Of a stretch of DNA of 64,000 bases, positions 16,660 to 25,248 are shown in pieces. The position numbers and the translations under genes are program-made. Position 1 is the first letter of the stretch, and the number at the start of each line of letters is the position of its first letter. The DNA comes from Candidatus Handelsmanbacteria bacterium. Its GTDB lineage: Bacteria; Latescibacterota; UBA2968; UBA8231. Where the stretch lies: the NCBI GenBank assembly GCA_016867395.1, contig VGJS01000006.1:51825-115824 (forward strand). The letters run 5' to 3'. The notes under the pieces were generated by a model. The model did no database searches. It was given only the letters and a program-made list of their open reading frames with translations, and was not told the origin of the DNA.

Positions 16660-18199
16660 GAAGCAGCGCCGGTCCTGCCGTGGAGCCCGGCGCCCCTGCC
16701 CATGGACCGCCCCCTGCCGGCGGGGACATGGCTGCTGGCCGGCAGACTCTTCGACCTGGAGGAGGACACCGAGTACCAACTGCGGGTGAGGCTGAGTGAT
16801 CCCGATGGGGGAGGCGAGGTGCAACTCTTCCAGCAGCCCACCCGCGCCGTGTCGCGGGCCTTGGCCGGGGGCCGGTAAATCCACGTGGTCCCCGGCAGTG
16901 GGGGTGGCAGCGGGACCGCGGAGGACCCCTTCCGGGGGCTGGCCGCCGCCGATGCCCAGGCGCAGCTGCGGGACGTGGTGCTGGTACACGCCGGGATGTA
17001 CCGTAGTACCTGGTCCCCGCGCGCCAACGGCGAGCCGGGCCGGCCCATTGTCTGGAGCGGCGGGGTGGACGGCGAGGCGATGCTCCACGGCCAGGGCCAG
17101 GCGGCCGAGCGGCCGGAGCGGGGGATCTGCGCCGAGAGCCTCCACGATGGTTACTTTGAGCGCCTCACCGTGCGCAGTGCCCAGTTCCTCATCGTCGCCA
17201 GCCATGCCCAGCGCCTGGTGCTTTGGGCGTTTCACCTGTACGGGGGGACTACGGCTTTACGGCCACCGCCGGCGACAGCGCCCGCCCGCTGCTAGATTTC
17301 TATCTGGCCGACAACACTGTCGGAGGCCCCAGCACCTGGCCGCGCACTTAGGGCATCGAGGACGCCCGGGGCATCCAGGTTTCGGGCGAGGGCCATGTGA
17401 TCTGCCACAACCGGGTGCGGGGCGTCGCCGACACCATCGACACTTTCCAGAGTCCCTCCTGCGCGGCCATCGACATCTACCACAATGAGCTGAGCGAACT
17501 GACCGACGACGGGATCGAGCTGGACTACTCCGAGCACAACACCCGCTGCTTCACGCAGCCGGCTCACCAATGTCTTCCAGGGGATCAGCGCCCAGCCGGT
17601 GTACGGCGGGCCGGTGTACATCTTCCGCAACGTGCTCTACAACGTGGGCCTGGAGACCTTCAAGCTGTACAACTCCCCCAGCGGGGTGTTGGTCTTCCAC
17701 AACACCTTGGTCAAACAGGGCATGTCCCTGGTGCTGTGGACCAATGCCCCGATGTCCTGGGGTGGTATACCGCAGCAACCTCTTTAGCGGCACCGAGGGG
17801 AACTACACCTTTGAGACCACCGGGCCTATGGAGAGGTGTGATTTCGACCGCGATGGTTTCAGCGGCGGCCCCTGGGAGTATTTTTTCAACTGGAGCGAGG
17901 TGCGCTACCCGACCATCGAGGAGGTGTGTCAGCGCGCCCCGGTGTACGGGCGGGCTGTGCGGGCGGACCCAGAGACCTGTTTCGCCTCGGGGCTGCGGGC
18001 CCCAGCGCAGGCCGAGGAGCAGTTTGCCCTCCACAGCAACGACCTGCGCCTGGCCGCCTCCTCGGGAGCGCTGGACCGGGGGGAGGGGCTGGCCAACATC
18101 AACGATGGATACAGCGGCACCGCGCCGGACCTGGGGGCTTTTGAACTGGGGGCGGAGCTACCTCCCTATGGCCCCCGGCCAGAAGGGGGGGCGCCGTGA
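16660..18199 (+). pseudogene. Right-handed beta-helix (pectate-lyase-like) secreted protein, multiply broken
   Basis: A fibronectin-like stretch (PLPAGTWLLAGRLFDLEEDT) is followed by beta-helix sequence: GSGGGSGTAEDPFRGLAAAD, VICHNRVRGVADTIDTFQS, IDIYHNELSELTDDGIELDY, YIFRNVLYNVGLETFKLY and VLVFHNTLVKQGMSLVL. These are typical parallel beta-helix coils of polysaccharide-active or adhesive proteins. Lesions include a TAA at 16876, a TAG at 17349 and frameshifts near 17247 (a G run), 17560 and 17765. The N-terminus with any signal peptide is missing. The last segment ends at 18199, overlapping the next gene's GTG by four bases. Confidence 0.8.
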
Positions 18200-19643
18200 G
18201 CCTCCCCCGTGGCGCGGCCCTGGTCTGGCTGCTGGCCGGCTGCGTTTCCCTTTCCGCCCAGGAGTTGAAGGTGTCTGCCGAGGAGTTCTACCAGCAGGTG
18301 ATGCGCAACCCGCACCTCAAGGTCGAGGGCCGGGTGACGGGAGAGGATTTCTGCTGGCACGCCGCGTACTCGGCCGATGGTTTTGTCGATGGGTACCTGG
18401 CCTATGGGGACGTGGCCTGGCTGGAGAGGGGGCAGCGGTACTTCGACTGGTTGGAAAGCCTCATGGAAAGGGCCCCGGACGGGTACCGAGGCTGGAGTGG
18501 TGCGACGTCCATGTGGGGGAGGCGATCCTGGTCAGCCCCATGCTGCGCTTCGCCGAGGTGGTGTTAGGCGACGCCGTCCTGGCAATACGCTGCGGCGAGC
18601 GGGCGCGGGCCTATGTGGACCTGGCCCGCCGCGACCTGATGGAGAAATGGGATGCCCGGGGCACCTGGCGCGAGGATGGGGAGGGCGGGGCATACGTCTC
18701 CTGGGATCACTACTTGGAGCCGGGGAAGCTGGATGCCGACAAATCGACCCTGAGCCTGCCCTACAACAAGCAGATGGACATGGGGGTGGTGGCCCTGCGC
18801 CTGTACCGGCTAACCGGGGAGGAGCGTTTCAGAGAGCGGGCGCGGCGGATCTTCTGGCAGTTCAAGAGCCGGCTCCAGTACTTTGATGAGCACTACGTGT
18901 GGAACTACTGGGAGCCGCAGGGATTGTGGGATCTGGACGAGGCCGGCAAACCCCGCCACTGGGTCAACGTGCATCCCCACCGCAACTACCAGGCCCGGGA
19001 GGTGGACTTTGTCGCCGAGGCGTACCACACCGGGGTGGTCTTTGACCAGACGGACCTGGAGCGAATCCTGCGCACCAACCTGGAGGTGATGTGGAACGGC
19101 GACGCGGCCGAGCCGCAGTGGCGCAATGCCGACAGCCGTGGCCCCTGGCAACCGGGCCCGGAGGACGGGGCCGGCACACTGTGGACCGCCCTGGGGGATT
19201 TCTCCCGGACGGTGCGGGACTTGCAGGCCCTCCAGCTTCGGGAGGGCGGGTTGGGGCGAGCGAACTTCGAGAAGGTGGCGCTCCGCCAGCCACCGGGCTT
19301 TGCGCGCAGATACACCGCCACCGCACCTGTGTTGCCCAGCTTTCCCTTCTCCGAATGCCGGGAACTGACCCTGGCCGCGGCCCTGCCCCGCGTTATACGC
19401 GCTGGTACCCCGGCGGCGCTGATCTGCAAGGCCAGGGTGCCGGGGGAATTGGAGGTGGGGCTCTACACTGTGGCCGGTGAATTGAAGAGGGTGTTCTTCC
19501 GGGGAAGGGTGGAAGGAGGGCTGGACGGGCTGGAGGGTTTCACCCTGGTGCGCTGGGATGGCAAGGAAGAGTACGCCGGCAGGTACCGGGTGCGCTGGAC
19601 CCTGGGCGGGGAATACCGGGAGGTGGAGATAGAGATCAGGTGA
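18196..19643 (+). pseudogene. Lipoprotein with alpha/alpha-toroid-like domain and FlgD-like C-terminus, frameshifted
   Basis: A GTG at 18196 starts a lipoprotein signal peptide (VWLLAGC lipobox). The rest looks like an alpha/alpha-toroid glycan-active domain: HAAYSADGFVDGYLAYGDVA, LRLYRLTGEERFRERARRIF and WNYWEPQGLWDLDEAGKPRH. A frameshift near 18500 (after DGYRGW) separates the N-terminal 100 residues from the remainder, which is intact to 19643. The C-terminus (ELEVGLYTVAGELKRVFFRG, KEEYAGRYRVRWTLGGEYRE) resembles a FlgD-like domain. No precise family is recognised. One lesion only, so it was probably coupled to the beta-helix gene until recently. Confidence 0.7.
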
Positions 19644-19661
19644 GCGGAGGGCCCTTACCGC

Positions 19662-21089
19662 TCAGCCAAAAGCCTCCACCCTGGGGTGCTGTTTGTGCCA
19701 GGGGGTGGCCTGCTCGTACGCCTGGCCCAGGCGCAGGAGGCGGGCCTCCTCAAAGGGCCGGCCGATCAGTTGCAGGCCGATGGGCAGGCCGCCGCGGGTG
19801 AAGCCGCAGGGCAGGGAGAGGGCGCACAGCCCCAACAGATTCGCCGCCGAGGTATTGCGCAGGCACAGGCCGTTGATGCGGGTATAGCTGTCCTCGCGGT
19901 CCACCTCTTCCACCGGCAGGGCGGCGAAGGGGGTGGTGGGGGTGAGCAGGGCGTCCACCTGCTGCAGGGCGCGGTGGGTCTTGCGGCGCAGTTGGGCATA
20001 GGCCCGCTGCAGTTCAAAGTAGTCGGGGGCCGACAGCCGGCGCCCGTCCAACATCCGCGCCGAGACAATGGGGTCGAAAAGGTCGAGGCGCTGCTCCAGG
20101 TGCTCGCGGAAGCGGGCGTAGGTCTCCACCGCGATCAAGGTGCCCCGGGAGCGCAACTGAGCCAACTCGTCCAGTTCCTTGAGGGAGATCTCGTCCACCC
20201 GCACCCCCAGCCCGGCCAGGGTGCGGGCCGCCTCCTTCACCGCGGCCTCCACCTCGGGGTCCACGTCCTTCCAGAAGTACTCCCGAGGCAAACACAGGCG
20301 CATCCCGTCCACTTCCCCCTCCAGATCTTCGAGCACGTCCTCGCAGGGCTGGCTCCAGGTATCCGGGTCGGTCGGGTCCGGGCCGGCCAACACCTGGAAG
20401 AGCAGGGCCGCGTCGCGCACTGAGCGAGTCAGGGGGCCGATGGAGTCCAGGGTGCTGTCGAGGGGCAGGACCCCGGCGTTGCTGATGCGGCCGAAGGTGG
20501 TTTTTAATCCCACCAGGCCGCAGAAGGAGGCGGGGATACGCACCGAGCCGCCGGTGTCCGAGCCCAGGGCCGCGGGGGCCAGGTCCGCGGCCACGCACAC
20601 CGCTGAGCCGCTGCTGGAGCCGCCGGGAAGGCGGTGGACGCGGCGGTCCCAGGGGTTCCAGGGGGTGCCGTAGTGGTGGTTGATGCCCGCCCCGCCAAAG
20701 GCGAACTCCACCAGTTGGGTTTTGCCCAGGAAGTGGGCCCCGGCCTGGGCGAGGCGGCGGGTGACGGTGGCGTCCTCCTGGGCGAGGCGGTTCTTGAAGA
20801 GGAGGGAGCCGCCGGTGGTGGGGATGCCGGCCAGGTCGATGAGGTCCTTGATCCCGAGGGGAATGCCGTGCAGGGGGCCCAGGTAATGGCCGCCGGCGAG
20901 GGCGGTCTCGGCGGCGCGGGCGGCGGCCAGGGCGCGTTCGGCCAACACGCACAGGTAGGAGTTGAGACGCTGGTCGTAGCGGGCGATGCGCTCCAGGTAG
21001 TAGGTGGTCAGCTCGACGGGGGAGAGGGCCCGTTTCTGGATCAGGACGGCGAGATGATGGAGGGTAGAAAATTCGAGGTCGGGGGACAT
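19662..21089 (-). CDS. Amidase-signature family amidohydrolase
   Basis: This 475-residue enzyme has the complete amidase-signature triad: Lys in HGIPLGIKDLID (about residue 81), the cis-Ser in GGSSSGSA and the nucleophile Ser in GSDTGGSVRIPAS (about residue 182). It resembles GatA and stand-alone amidases; no GatB or GatC is adjacent, so a catabolic amidase is more likely. The ATG at 21089 has GAGAGG seven bases upstream and is preferred over the GTG at 21095. Frame intact. Confidence 0.9.
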   Translation of the reverse strand: MSPDLEFSTLHHLAVLIQKRALSPVELTTYYLERIARYDQRLNSYLCVLAERALAAARAAETALAGGHYLGPLHGIPLGIKDLIDLAGIPTTGGSLLFKNRLAQEDATVTRRLAQAGAHFLGKTQLVEFAFGGAGINHHYGTPWNPWDRRVHRLPGGSSSGSAVCVAADLAPAALGSDTGGSVRIPASFCGLVGLKTTFGRISNAGVLPLDSTLDSIGPLTRSVRDAALLFQVLAGPDPTDPDTWSQPCEDVLEDLEGEVDGMRLCLPREYFWKDVDPEVEAAVKEAARTLAGLGVRVDEISLKELDELAQLRSRGTLIAVETYARFREHLEQRLDLFDPIVSARMLDGRRLSAPDYFELQRAYAQLRRKTHRALQQVDALLTPTTPFAALPVEEVDREDSYTRINGLCLRNTSAANLLGLCALSLPCGFTRGGLPIGLQLIGRPFEEARLLRLGQAYEQATPWHKQHPRVEAFG

Positions 21090-21116
21090 AGTCACCTCTC
21101 AAGTGTGCGGTGGTTC

Positions 21117-21256
21117 ATCGTGGGGCGTTGGGGCGAGACCCCTTCGCTCATTCTTGCCGGCCATCCCTGGCCGGCTCCGAGGCCATTCCCCTCTGGCCTA
21201 TCGTCCCTGGGCCAGAGGGGAATGGAATCCGCTCAGGGGCCATCGTCCCAACGCCA
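21117..21256. repeat. Intergenic palindromic element with a perfect 16-bp hairpin
   Basis: Between the amidase and isomerase genes, CCATTCCCCTCTGGCC (21183-21198) pairs perfectly with 21210-21225 around an 11-base loop. Outer blocks GGCGTTGGGGCGAG (21126-21139) and the reverse complement of TCGTCCCAACGCC (21244-21256) also pair. TTCGCTCATTC inside resembles a block in the 137-bp repeat family, so it may be a distant relative. No coding potential. It could act as an RNA hairpin or terminator. Confidence 0.5.
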
Positions 21257-21257
21257 A

Positions 21258-22106
21258 TCAGCCCACATCCGGGGTCGGAGGAGGATCAAAGTGAACCAGC
21301 GAGCGCAGATACTGAGCCGTTTGAGTGATCATAGCTTGGGGCTCGACTAGGGCGGCCTGGTGGGAGGTCACGTACCCGGCATAGCCGATCCGCTCCAGGG
21401 TCTCCAGCAGCGGCGCGAAGTCGATGCCGCCTGGATCCCAGAGCGGGATCAGGTCCAGGCGGACCTCGCCCCGGCACCAGGTGGAGAGGGTCTGCCGGCC
21501 CTCGGGGTGGAGCCGCTGGTTTTGCAGGTACACGTTGAAGAGATAGGGCGCAAATCGCGCGATGGTGGCCGGGCCGTAGTCCTGGCCGCACAGTTCGAGG
21601 TTGGCCGGCTCGTAGATCAGGCCGAAGTTCTTGCGGCCGATGCGGCCCAGCACCTGTAGGGACTCATCCACCCTCTCGAAGAGGCTGCGGGTGTGGCACT
21701 GGTGGGCCAGGCGGATGTTCCGCTCGGCGGCCTGGTCCGCGGCCCGCTGAGCCCAGGGGATGTCTTCTTCGGTGTGCAGGCCCACGCGGATCAGGTCGGC
21801 CCCCAGGGCCTGAGCCAGGTCCAGGTGTGGGGTGATGCGGCGCAGTGCCTGGGGTGCCTCGGCCGAGTTTTCGGGGATGGGGAAATCGCCGGTGATCATG
21901 GAGACGGCCAGGCCCTGCGTGTCTAACAGGACGCGGCCCCGGGCGATTTGTGCGGCGGGGGTATGGGTGCCTAACTGGGAGGCGCGCATACACAGGGCGC
22001 GAAAGCCGGCCCCCGCCGCCAGGGCTGCCAATTCGTCCAGGGGCAGGGCGGCCTCGCGCTTGGCCTGGAACTTCTCGGCCACCCGCACCGAGAGGGCGAG
22101 CTTCAC
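21258..22106 (-). CDS. Sugar phosphate isomerase/epimerase-like TIM-barrel protein
   Basis: The 282-residue protein has the xylose-isomerase-like (AP endonuclease 2) TIM-barrel pattern: LAALAAGAGFRALCMRASQL, LDLAQALGADLIRVGLH, NFGLIYEPANLELCGQDYG and LETLERIGYAGYVTSHQ. Such proteins usually isomerise or epimerise sugars or inositols next to Gfo/Idh dehydrogenases, as here. The GTG at 22106 overlaps the stop of the upstream oxidoreductase gene (GTGA), showing coupling. The exact substrate is unknown. Confidence 0.87.
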   Translation of the reverse strand: MKLALSVRVAEKFQAKREAALPLDELAALAAGAGFRALCMRASQLGTHTPAAQIARGRVLLDTQGLAVSMITGDFPIPENSAEAPQALRRITPHLDLAQALGADLIRVGLHTEEDIPWAQRAADQAAERNIRLAHQCHTRSLFERVDESLQVLGRIGRKNFGLIYEPANLELCGQDYGPATIARFAPYLFNVYLQNQRLHPEGRQTLSTWCRGEVRLDLIPLWDPGGIDFAPLLETLERIGYAGYVTSHQAALVEPQAMITQTAQYLRSLVHFDPPPTPDVG

Positions 22107-23107
22107 GCCAGCAGCCCCTTGTGGCCCCGGCGGATGGCCTCGGCCAGCTTCATGGTCTGGACCGCGTCGTCGAGGGTGGACCAGGGGGTGTGATCCCCGA
22201 GGATGCAGTCGGTGAAGTGGCGCACCTCGTTGAAGCCGGGCCCACCCACGGCCTCCAGGTCCAGGGGTTCTTCGAGCTTGGTCCCCCGGGTGGTTCCCCC
22301 CTCGCCGGACAGGGCCTGGTACAGCTCGCACTGGGGCTCGGCGGTCAGCTCTAGGTACGCGGAAAAGTCCTCGGCGTGGGCCTCGGCCCGCTGGATGCGA
22401 AAGCCCACCCCGTAGTGGCTCATCAGGCTGCCCACGGCCCCGCTGTCGAAGCGGACCACGGCCTGGTGGCGGTGCGCCGCTGGCCGCGACCCGTCCTCCA
22501 CCTCTGAATAGACCGAGACGGGGATGGCGGCGCGGTCCTGGCCGGACCCGGCCAGCCAGCGCAACAGATCCACATGGTGGATGGCGTCGCAGATCACTGG
22601 GTCGGGGAGCAGCCCGGCATTGAGCCACTGGTCCAGGATGCTCTGGTTCTTGTGGTAGGTGGCGCTGCACTGGATGGCCCCGCCCCGCTCCTTGAGCAGC
22701 CGGCGCACGGCCAGAACCTGGGGGATGTAGCGGCGGTTGAAGGAGACCAGGGCCTTGCCCTTGCTCTGGCTGGCGGCCTGGGCCATCTGCGCGGTTTCGG
22801 CGGCGCTCATGCCCGGGGGTTTTTCCACCGAGACGTGCAGGCCGCGCTTCAGACACTCGACGACGATGGCGGTGAGGTGGGCCGGCAGGGTGGTGATGTG
22901 GACCAGGTCCAGCCTGGCTTGGTCGAACAGTTGGCGGTAGTCGGTGAAACTGTGTTCGGGGCGGTGCTTGGCGGTGTTGTCGGCGAGGCGTTTGGGGTCG
23001 ATCTCGGCGATGCCGGCCAGGTGGAGGCGGGGCTCGGCGGCGATCATGCCAAAGTGGATCTGGGCGTGGCCGCCGCAGCCGATGACGCCGACTCTGAGTT
23101 TGTCCAT
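22103..23107 (-). CDS. Gfo/Idh/MocA family oxidoreductase
   Basis: This 334-residue NAD(P)-dependent dehydrogenase starts LRVGVIGCGGHAQIHFGMIA, with the Rossmann GxGxxA-like motif, and has the catalytic-loop EKPPGM sequence (LHVSVEKPPGMSAAETAQMA). The C-terminal substrate domain contains VICDAIHHVDLLRWLAGSG. It is translationally coupled to the TIM-barrel isomerase downstream, a common pair in cyclitol or sugar catabolism. Frame intact; substrate unknown. Confidence 0.9.
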   Translation of the reverse strand: MDKLRVGVIGCGGHAQIHFGMIAAEPRLHLAGIAEIDPKRLADNTAKHRPEHSFTDYRQLFDQARLDLVHITTLPAHLTAIVVECLKRGLHVSVEKPPGMSAAETAQMAQAASQSKGKALVSFNRRYIPQVLAVRRLLKERGGAIQCSATYHKNQSILDQWLNAGLLPDPVICDAIHHVDLLRWLAGSGQDRAAIPVSVYSEVEDGSRPAAHRHQAVVRFDSGAVGSLMSHYGVGFRIQRAEAHAEDFSAYLELTAEPQCELYQALSGEGGTTRGTKLEEPLDLEAVGGPGFNEVRHFTDCILGDHTPWSTLDDAVQTMKLAEAIRRGHKGLLA

Positions 23108-23141
23108 CAGGTGTCCTTTCTGCGATCAGTTGTGGGGTGTC

Positions 23142-23330
23142 GGTGAGTGACCCATTCCGGCCTTTCTCAAGGCGCGGACTTGTGCCCTTCCCCGTCGCTA
23201 CTCCCCCGCAACGCCCCATACTTTGGGGCGTTGCGCCCGTGCTCGCTCATCGCTACGCTCACCCCGCACCCCCTCCCGCGGACTTCCCTTCCCGGCCACT
23301 CCCCGGGAGCCACCTCCAGGGCATTCCCGG
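23142..23330. repeat. Intergenic repeat element, copy B, with a perfect 12-bp hairpin
   Basis: The region between UbiD and the oxidoreductase carries the family blocks GGCCTTTCTCAAGGCGCGGA (23159-23178) and GCTCGCTCATCGCTACGCTC, followed by CCGCGGACTTCCCTTCCC. Within it, CGCAACGCCCCA (23207-23218) pairs perfectly with 23224-23235 around a 5-base loop. This inner hairpin is absent from copies A and C, making B about 50 bp longer. The outer inverted repeat is weak here. Non-coding. Confidence 0.6.
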
Positions 23331-23342
23331 CCCTCCCTGCTG

Positions 23343-25157
23343 CTACGTTTTCAACAGTCCAAATCCCGTGTTCCCCAGCGGATCTTCGGTGCCCTCCACG
23401 CCGCCTTTGGGGAAATATTCGCGCCAGCGGCGGGTGACTTTTTGGGAGGTGGCCTCGTCAGTCACCAGTTCGGCAGGGTAGCCGGGTTTCATGCGGCAGT
23501 CAAAAACCACGGGTGGGGTGAAGCAGAGATGGTGCCGGCGGAGTTGGGTATTGGCGGCATGGGTGTCGCCGGCGGGTTCGTAGCGGGTGAAGGTGGCCCA
23601 CAGGAAGCGGGCGCTGTGCTGGGCGGTGCGGGCTTGGTCCACCAGAAAGACCTGGGGCCACGCGGCGATGGCCGGGTCCTGGGCCAGGTGTTGGGCATAG
23701 GAGGGGTCAGTCTCGTACGCGGGACCGGATACCACCAGACAGCCGGCACAGTAGGGGATGGCCTCGCGGGCGCCGGCGGGCAGGGGGCCGGCAAAGGTGC
23801 GGGGCAATTCGCGGATGGCCGGTCCCACCCCGATGAGGATGCCCTTGCTGCCTTTGTTGATGGCCGGGCCGGTGTAGTCGAGGGTGTCCATGGCCAGGTT
23901 GGCGATGAGGAAGAAATCGGTCTCGAAGTGGGCGCGGGCCAGCAGGTGTTCGAGGACCTGGCGGAAGTCGGCCAGGTCCAGGGGCTGGTCGATGACCAGC
24001 AGAAACTTGGTCAGCGCCAGTTGACCGCCGTCCTCGCCCAGGATGCGGAAGGCAAACTTCATGGCCTCGCGCGGGTAACGCTCCTGAACCACGATGCAGG
24101 AGAGGCAGTGGTACCCGGTCTCGCCGTAGCTCCAGATGGCCTTGATGGAAGGCATGACCAGCCGGCTGAGGGGGGCCATCAGCCGCTGGATGTAGGTGCC
24201 CAGGAAGAAATCCTCCTGCGGCGGCTTGCCCACCACGGTGGCGGGAAAGACGGCATCGCGGCGGTGGAAGATGTCGGCGACCTGGAGCACGGGGTAGTCG
24301 TGCTGGAGGGAGTAGTAGCCGTAGTGATCCCCGAAAGGGCCCTCGGGCCGGCGCAGGTGAGGGGGCACGGTTCCCTGAATGGCAAACTCGGCCTCGGCGA
24401 TGAGCGGATGGCTGCCGGCCGGGCTGGGGACCCGCGCCAGTTTGCCGCCCTGGAGCAGGGAGGCCAGGAGCAGTTCGGGCAGGTCCTCGGGCAGGGGGGC
24501 AATGGCGGCCAGGATCAGGGCCGGCGGCCCGCCCACAAAGAGGGTGAGGGGCAGGGACTGGTCCCGCGCCTCGGCGACATGGTAGTGGAATCCCCCGCCC
24601 TTCTGGATCTGCCAGTGGACCCCGGTGGTCTGCCCATCGTGGCGCTGGATGCGGTACATGCCGAGGTTGTGGTGGCCGGTGTCGGGGTGCTCGGTGTAGA
24701 CCAGGGGCAGGGTGACGAAGAAACCCCCGTCCTCGGGCCAGGTCTTGAGCAGGGGCAGTCGGTCCAGGCGGGGGGGCGACTGCCGGCATTCGAGGATGGG
24801 CCCGGAGGAGGCCGTCTTCAGGCCCACCCGCAGGGCCTGGCCCAAGAGGGCGCGGCGTCCCCAAAGCTTACGGGGAGAGAGGGCGGGCAGGTCCTGGGCC
24901 AGGCCCACCAACTCGGCGACGAAACGCTCGGGCCGGGGGCCAAAAGCCAGATCCACCCGCCGGGGCGTGCCAAAGAGGTTGGTGATACAGGGGAAGTCGG
25001 CGCCCTCCACCTGGCTGAAGAGCAGGGCCGGTCCCCCATTGGCCACCACCCGGCGGTGGATCTCGGCCAGTTCCAGGTCGGGGGACACCGGGACCCCTAC
25101 CTCGACCAGTTCGCCTTCGCGGCGGAGGAGGTCGAGGAAATGGCGCAGGTTCTGCAT
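23343..25157 (-). CDS. UbiD family decarboxylase
   Basis: The 604-residue protein belongs to the prenyl-FMN-dependent UbiD decarboxylases. It has the usual length of the longer bacterial branch and the conserved stretches GMYRIQRHDGQTTGVHWQIQ, PEGPFGDHYGYYSLQHDYPV and AIWSYGETGYHCLSCIVV. UbiD enzymes remove a carboxyl group from aromatic or unsaturated acids (ubiquinone, menaquinone or aromatic degradation). The ATG at 25157 (MQNLRHFLDLLRREGELVEV) is the homologous start. No UbiX-type prenyltransferase is in the window. Substrate unresolved. Confidence 0.9.
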   Translation of the reverse strand: MQNLRHFLDLLRREGELVEVGVPVSPDLELAEIHRRVVANGGPALLFSQVEGADFPCITNLFGTPRRVDLAFGPRPERFVAELVGLAQDLPALSPRKLWGRRALLGQALRVGLKTASSGPILECRQSPPRLDRLPLLKTWPEDGGFFVTLPLVYTEHPDTGHHNLGMYRIQRHDGQTTGVHWQIQKGGGFHYHVAEARDQSLPLTLFVGGPPALILAAIAPLPEDLPELLLASLLQGGKLARVPSPAGSHPLIAEAEFAIQGTVPPHLRRPEGPFGDHYGYYSLQHDYPVLQVADIFHRRDAVFPATVVGKPPQEDFFLGTYIQRLMAPLSRLVMPSIKAIWSYGETGYHCLSCIVVQERYPREAMKFAFRILGEDGGQLALTKFLLVIDQPLDLADFRQVLEHLLARAHFETDFFLIANLAMDTLDYTGPAINKGSKGILIGVGPAIRELPRTFAGPLPAGAREAIPYCAGCLVVSGPAYETDPSYAQHLAQDPAIAAWPQVFLVDQARTAQHSARFLWATFTRYEPAGDTHAANTQLRRHHLCFTPPVVFDCRMKPGYPAELVTDEATSQKVTRRWREYFPKGGVEGTEDPLGNTGFGLLKT

Positions 25158-25248
25158 GGGAAGCCTGTAGGAAAGGGGAGAGCCGAACAGAGGTTGAATA
25201 TATATATTGCTGGGGGTTGCAGTTAGCCATTTCGGAGGGAACGCGGAG

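Noticed and set aside
25196..25206. TATATATAT run as promoter between UbiD and the GT39 gene
   Set aside because: It could be a -10 on either strand, but no -35 with suitable spacing is convincing.
23223..25226. 667-codon plus-strand frame opposite UbiD
   Set aside because: It mirrors the UbiD gene, has biased Gly/Gln composition and no motif or ribosome site.
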